The notes under the pieces were generated by a model. That model was given only the letters and a program-made list of their open reading frames with translations. It did no database searches and was not told the DNA's origin. From Methyloceanibacter sp. (GTDB lineage: Bacteria > Pseudomonadota > Alphaproteobacteria > Rhizobiales > Methyloligellaceae), in contig JANWJA010000116.1 in assembly GCA_025449615.1 (NCBI GenBank), forward strand, positions 1 to 9,876: a stretch of DNA of 9,876 bases. Reading direction: 5' to 3'. The position numbers and the translations under genes were made by a program. Below, piece after piece: positions 7,580 through 9,876 of the stretch; position 1 is the first letter of the stretch, and the number at the start of each line of letters is the position of its first letter.

Positions 7580-8077
7580 TTATACGGCCTCCTCGTCGCC
7601 CTCGACGGCTTCGAAAGCTAGCGGCTCGACCTCGGCACGGGGCGCCGGCCGGTCGTCACGATCGCGATCGCGACGCGGCGGTCCACGCCTGCCATCCCGA
7701 TCGAAGCGGTCACCGCGATCACCACGGTCGCCGCGGCCATCTCGGTCGTCACGTTCGGAGCGACGCATCATCGCCGAAGGTCCGGCCTCGTGCTCGTCGA
7801 CGCGCACGGTGAGGAAGCGAATGACGTCGGTGGAGAGCCGCATCTGGCGCTCGAGCTCGGCGACTGCCGCCGGCGGTGCATCGATGTTGATCAGCTCGAA
7901 ATGAGCTTTGCGATTTTTCTTGATGCGGAAGGTGAGGGACCTGACGCCCCAATATTCCGTCTTGCCGATCGAACCGCCATTCGACTCGATAATCGAGCGG
8001 AAGCTGTCGACCAGGCCTTCAACTTGCTGCGCCGAGATATCTTGGCGCGCCAAAAAAACATGCTCGTAGAGCGGCAT
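7580..8077 (-). CDS. rpsF: 30S ribosomal protein bS6 with an Arg/Asp/Gly-rich tail
   Basis: bS6 forms a heterodimer with bS18 on the 30S platform. I start it at [13 protein letters not shown] (8077), giving 165 residues. The open frame continues upstream to 8194, but those 39 residues fall in the structured leader. An AAGGA lies 7 bases before this ATG. Residues 1-98 are the ferredoxin-like fold with the usual blocks [19 protein letters not shown] and [10 protein letters not shown]. After it comes a charged extension (about 105-147) made of [12 protein letters not shown] repeats, then an acidic end. E. coli bS6 is shorter and has a glutamate tail added by RimK; this end (GDEEAV) is acidic but of different make-up. 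It is the first gene of the ribosomal block, with its own promoter and leader. Confidence 0.97.
   Translation of the reverse strand: MPLYEHVFLARQDISAQQVEGLVDSFRSIIESNGGSIGKTEYWGVRSLTFRIKKNRKAHFELINIDAPPAAVAELERQMRLSTDVIRFLTVRVDEHEAGPSAMMRRSERDDRDGRGDRGDRGDRFDRDGRRGPPRRDRDRDDRPAPRAEVEPLAFEAVEGDEEAV
7588..7594 (-). promoter_or_regulatory. Shine-Dalgarno of rpsR inside the rpsF coding sequence
   Basis: GAGGAGG on the minus strand is encoded by the Asp-Glu-Glu-Ala end of bS6 and lies 8 bases before the rpsR ATG at 7579. It decides between the two candidate rpsR starts and supports coupled translation of the bS6/bS18 pair. Confidence 0.75.
7637..7765 (-). repeat. Low-complexity coding repeat in the bS6 tail
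   Basis: This stretch encodes residues 105-147 of bS6 and is built almost only from Arg, Asp and Gly with scattered Pro. At DNA level it is a run of imperfect CGN-GAY-GGN units, for example GACCGTGGTGATCGC. Such runs can change length by slippage, so unit number may differ between relatives. Confidence 0.7.
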
Positions 8078-8079
8078 GT

Positions 8080-8138
8080 GCCTTTCCTTCTCATAACCCC
8101 GGTGCAAAGCCTCACATGGGCCTTCAAGAAGGAAAGGC
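8080..8138 (-). promoter_or_regulatory. Inverted repeat that can sequester the rpsF ribosome binding site
   Basis: GCCTTTCCTTCT (8080-8091) and AGAAGGAAAGGC (8127-8138) are exact reverse complements, 12 base pairs with a 35-base loop. In the minus-strand mRNA the 3' arm contains the rpsF Shine-Dalgarno, so the stem would block initiation. The loop includes CACCGGGG. A CCG element next to the start is a feature of known bS6:bS18-binding rpsF leaders. The repeat is seen directly; the regulatory role is inferred. Confidence 0.6.
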
Positions 8139-8140
8139 CC
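8118..8140 (-). promoter_or_regulatory. Competing leader hairpin upstream of rpsF
   Basis: GGGCCTT (8118-8124) and AAGGCCC (8134-8140) form a perfect 7-base-pair stem with a 9-base loop. It shares bases 8134-8138 with the long repeat that covers the rpsF ribosome binding site, so the two cannot fully form together. Its loop on the mRNA, UCCUUCUUG, is itself complementary to the Shine-Dalgarno, so a pseudoknot is a third possibility. Confidence 0.5.
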
Positions 8141-8158
8141 AAGTAGATGACCCTTGGG
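8138..8158 (-). promoter_or_regulatory. Second leader hairpin upstream of rpsF
   Basis: CCCAAG (8138-8143) and CTTGGG (8153-8158) form a 6-base-pair stem with a 9-base loop. It overlaps the 7-base-pair hairpin at 8138-8140 but meets the ribosome-binding-site stem only at one base. It could therefore favour the closed state of the leader. Confidence 0.4.
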
Positions 8159-8170
8159 AGCGGAGACACG

Positions 8171-8214
8171 GGAGGCCGGCTTTTGGCCTACCACTCTATA
8201 GAGAGCGGCCCTCC
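8171..8214 (-). promoter_or_regulatory. 5' stem-loop of the rpsF leader
   Basis: GGAGGCCG (8171-8178) pairs with CGGCCCTCC (8206-8214), giving 8 base pairs with one bulged base. The enclosed bases include the 10-base palindrome CTCTATAGAG (8194-8203). It lies near the predicted 5' end of the leader and may be a structural or stabilising element. Confidence 0.35.
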
Positions 8215-8251
8215 GTTCAGCCTCCGACCGGGAAGTGCTGATAATTCGGGC

Positions 8252-8279
8252 TTTATACGGCTTTGCCGCAAGTTTGCAA
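8252..8279 (-). promoter_or_regulatory. Putative sigma-70 promoter of rpsF
   Basis: On the minus strand TTGCAA (8279-8274) is followed after 16 bases by TATAAA (8257-8252). Both fit housekeeping hexamers well. Transcription would start near 8245, leaving a leader of about 168 bases before rpsF, enough for the structures described there. The strength of this pair explains how the ribosomal block can be expressed apart from the gene at 8310-8783. Confidence 0.55.
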
Positions 8280-8309
8280 GGGCCTCGGCGGGCAAAGTCG
8301 CGACCCTCC

Positions 8310-8783
8310 TTATTGCTGCGGCATCGACTGCGAGGTGCATTCCACCGCCTTGTTGTCGGTGATGGAAAAGCCTTTGCAGCCGTTTTGGCCGTAAACCTCG
8401 ATCACACCGACTTTGGCAACGGGTGCGCCGCTGTATTTTGCGCTGATCGTCACCGGAGTCGCAGCCCCGTCATTCACATCCTGGGGCGGCCGGCCTTTGG
8501 CGTCGAAGGCAAAAATAAGATCATTCGGGTCGCCCATCCGCGGCACGAGCTGCAAGTCGGAATAATTTGCCGTCGGCGCGGTGGCGTTGACGGCGATGGA
8601 GACGATGGGCTTGTCGGATTTTTCAATTGACGCTGTGACGTCGCCGATCTCAGTCAGTGCGGCGAGCGCAGGGTCGGGCGTAGACTTGGACGCCCAAGGC
8701 CAAGGAAGGGTGTCGTCGGCGAAAACGCTAGCGCTTATCATCGCTGTGGCGGCCACAGCGCCAAACACGATCTTCCGGTTCAT
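8310..8783 (-). CDS. Hypothetical exported protein with two cysteines
   Basis: I do not recognise this 157-residue protein. The start is the ATG at 8783, with AGGAG 6 bases upstream; the frame opens further back to 8831 but without such a site. A Sec signal peptide is clear: MNRK, a hydrophobic stretch (about 5-20) and a likely signal-peptidase I site VFA|DD after residue 22. No lipobox cysteine is present, so the product should be soluble in the periplasm or outside. The mature part is about 135 residues. It has a Trp/Pro patch (LPWPWASK, 26-33), alternating segments suggestive of beta strands ([27 protein letters not shown]) and two cysteines, Cys136 and Cys149, placed to form a disulfide. 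It sits between the divergent fabD and the ribosomal block. Nothing shows it shares their function. Confidence 0.75.
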   Translation of the reverse strand: MNRKIVFGAVAATAMISASVFADDTLPWPWASKSTPDPALAALTEIGDVTASIEKSDKPIVSIAVNATAPTANYSDLQLVPRMGDPNDLIFAFDAKGRPPQDVNDGAATPVTISAKYSGAPVAKVGVIEVYGQNGCKGFSITDNKAVECTSQSMPQQ

Positions 8784-8971
8784 GATCTTCTCCTCTTTCG
8801 GAAACAGGGGGCCTTTATCTCTTTCTACCATGCGGGGTTAACGAGTTACTTCAACTTTCGGACGGTGATTGTGGCGCGACAAAAGCCGGATTTTCCTGCC
8901 TCGCTTGACAGACGCCGCCGGACACGGTGTCTATGGCCTCCCCAATCAACCACGCCGAATTTTCTGCCATT
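8784..8971. other. Divergent intergenic region between the exported-protein gene and fabD
   Basis: This region serves leftward transcription of the exported-protein gene and rightward transcription of fabD. The fabD side has a consensus -35 (see that entry). On the left side the ribosome binding site is clear, but I found no convincing -35/-10 pair. Confidence 0.5.
8905..8934 (+). promoter_or_regulatory. Putative fabD promoter with a palindrome in the spacer
   Basis: A perfect TTGACA lies at 8905-8910. With an 18-base spacer the -10 would be GTCTAT (8929-8934), only a fair match. Transcription would then begin near 8941, about 30 bases before the fabD ATG. The palindrome GACAC-G-GTGTC (8921-8931) lies between and over these elements, where a bound repressor would block RNA polymerase. 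Promoter and operator roles are inferred. Confidence 0.4.
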
Positions 8972-9876
8972 ATGAGCATCGCTTTCGTTTTTCCCGGCCA
9001 AGGAAGCCAGGCCGTCGGTATGGGCGCAAGCCTCGCCACGACCTATCCGGCAGCCCAGGCTGTGTTCGCCGAAGTCGACGAGGCGCTTTCTCAGAATCTC
9101 TCCAAGCTGATGTGGGAGGGACCCGAGACCGAGCTGGTTTTGACCGAGAATGCGCAGCCCGCGCTGATGGCGGTTTCGCTTGCCGCCATGCGGGTGCTTG
9201 CAGAAGAGAAAGGCATCAAGCTTCGCGACAAGGTTGCTTACGTCGCGGGCCATTCGCTTGGAGAATATTCCGCGCTCGCTGCGGCCGAGAGCTTGAGCGT
9301 TGCCGATACGGCGCGGCTGCTCAAGATCAGAGGGAAGGCTATGCAGGAGGCGGTGCCGGTTGGCGAGGGTGCGATGGCGGCGCTGCTCGGGGCAGATCTC
9401 GACCAGGCCAAGGCGCTCGCTGCTGCGGCCGCCGAGGGTCAAGTCTGCGAAGCCGCGAACGACAATGCTCCTGGACAGGTGGTGATTAGCGGGGCGCGGG
9501 CAGCGATTGAGCGCGCGGTGAAGCTCGGCCCGCAATTCGGCGCGCGGCGCGCGGTGCTGCTTCCGGTGAGCGCGCCGTTCCATTGCGCCCTGATGAAGCC
9601 TGCCGCCGACGCGATGCGCGATGCGCTGAACAAGGTCGAGATCAATGAGCCAGCCGTACCGCTCGTCGCTAATGTGCTGGCATTGGCGATCAGCAGTTCT
9701 GTGGAGATCAGGAACCGTTTGATAGAGCAGGTAACCGGCATGGTGCGCTGGCGTGAGTCGATGATGTATTTGCAGGCACAAGGCGTGACCAATGTTTATG
9801 AGGTCGGCGCCGGCAAAGTGTTATCCGGAATCGCGCGGCGTTTCGACGGACTACAAGCGGCAAATGTCGGCACGCC
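8972..9876 (+). CDS. fabD: Malonyl-CoA:ACP transacylase, truncated by the window edge
   Basis: FabD moves the malonyl group from CoA to acyl carrier protein, feeding type II fatty-acid synthesis. About 301 codons are visible and the end lies just beyond the window. The start MSIAFVFPGQGSQ is the canonical N-terminus. The nucleophile is Ser95 in GHSLGE, the malonate-binding arginine is Arg120 (KIRGKAMQ), and the catalytic histidine is His204 (VSAPFHCALM). The segment NDNAPGQVVISG and the late EVGAGKVLSG block are also typical. No Shine-Dalgarno precedes the ATG. An in-frame ATG 13 codons upstream (8933) overlaps the proposed -10 and adds residues not expected in the family, so I prefer 8972. 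It is transcribed away from all other genes here. In related genomes fabG and acpP usually follow. Confidence 0.96.
   Translation, partial: MSIAFVFPGQGSQAVGMGASLATTYPAAQAVFAEVDEALSQNLSKLMWEGPETELVLTENAQPALMAVSLAAMRVLAEEKGIKLRDKVAYVAGHSLGEYSALAAAESLSVADTARLLKIRGKAMQEAVPVGEGAMAALLGADLDQAKALAAAAAEGQVCEAANDNAPGQVVISGARAAIERAVKLGPQFGARRAVLLPVSAPFHCALMKPAADAMRDALNKVEINEPAVPLVANVLALAISSSVEIRNRLIEQVTGMVRWRESMMYLQAQGVTNVYEVGAGKVLSGIARRFDGLQAANVGT

Noticed and set aside
7637..7765. Repeat region as a possible CRISPR or tandem non-coding repeat
   Set aside because: The repetition follows the codon frame of the bS6 tail, units are imperfect and adjacent without spacers, and the frame stays open.
8078..8194. 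N-terminal extension of rpsF
   Set aside because: The extra 39 codons cover the structured leader, and [13 protein letters not shown] is the normal bS6 start with a ribosome binding site just before it.
8846..9781. A 311-codon minus-strand open frame opposite fabD
   Set aside because: fabD on the plus strand has all catalytic residues in place. The antisense translation is rich in His and Arg with no domain, a shadow frame.

Overview
The window is a GC-rich stretch of an alphaproteobacterial chromosome. It most likely comes from the Rhizobiales/Hyphomicrobiales. That placement rests on gene order (purF, cvpA, radA, alr, dnaB, rplI, DUF2232, rpsR, rpsF, then a divergent fabD) and on the styles of the proteins. 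It is inference; no marker such as 16S rRNA is present. Nothing suggests a mobile element, phage, CRISPR array, tRNA or rRNA. The content is core housekeeping.

Layout, read along the minus strand from right to left. A small exported protein of unknown function (8310-8783) comes first. The ribosomal block follows: rpsF (bS6), rpsR (bS18), a DUF2232 polytopic membrane protein and rplI (bL9). After a 164-base gap comes a second run: dnaB (replicative helicase), alr (alanine racemase), radA (recombination ATPase), cvpA (membrane protein) and the N-terminal third of purF, which runs off the left edge. On the plus strand, fabD (malonyl-CoA:ACP transacylase) starts at 8972 and runs off the right edge. 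Its start lies in a 188-base region shared with the exported-protein gene.

Genes within each block are tightly packed. rpsF and rpsR abut with no spacer, and the rpsR ribosome binding site sits inside the last codons of rpsF. The dnaB stop and the alr start share a GTGA. alr and radA are 17 bases apart, and cvpA and purF are 46 apart. The blocks pair translation, replication/repair, cell-wall precursor supply, purine synthesis and fatty-acid synthesis, all of which are growth functions.

I found no new multi-gene system. The most interesting signal is in the rpsF leader. A perfect 12-base inverted repeat can bury the rpsF ribosome binding site, and a competing hairpin overlaps one of its arms. 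This looks like a switch for ribosomal-protein autoregulation. Secondary points are the unknown exported two-cysteine protein, the arginine/aspartate/glycine-rich tail of bS6, a hairpin before the DUF2232 gene, and a palindrome inside the putative fabD promoter.
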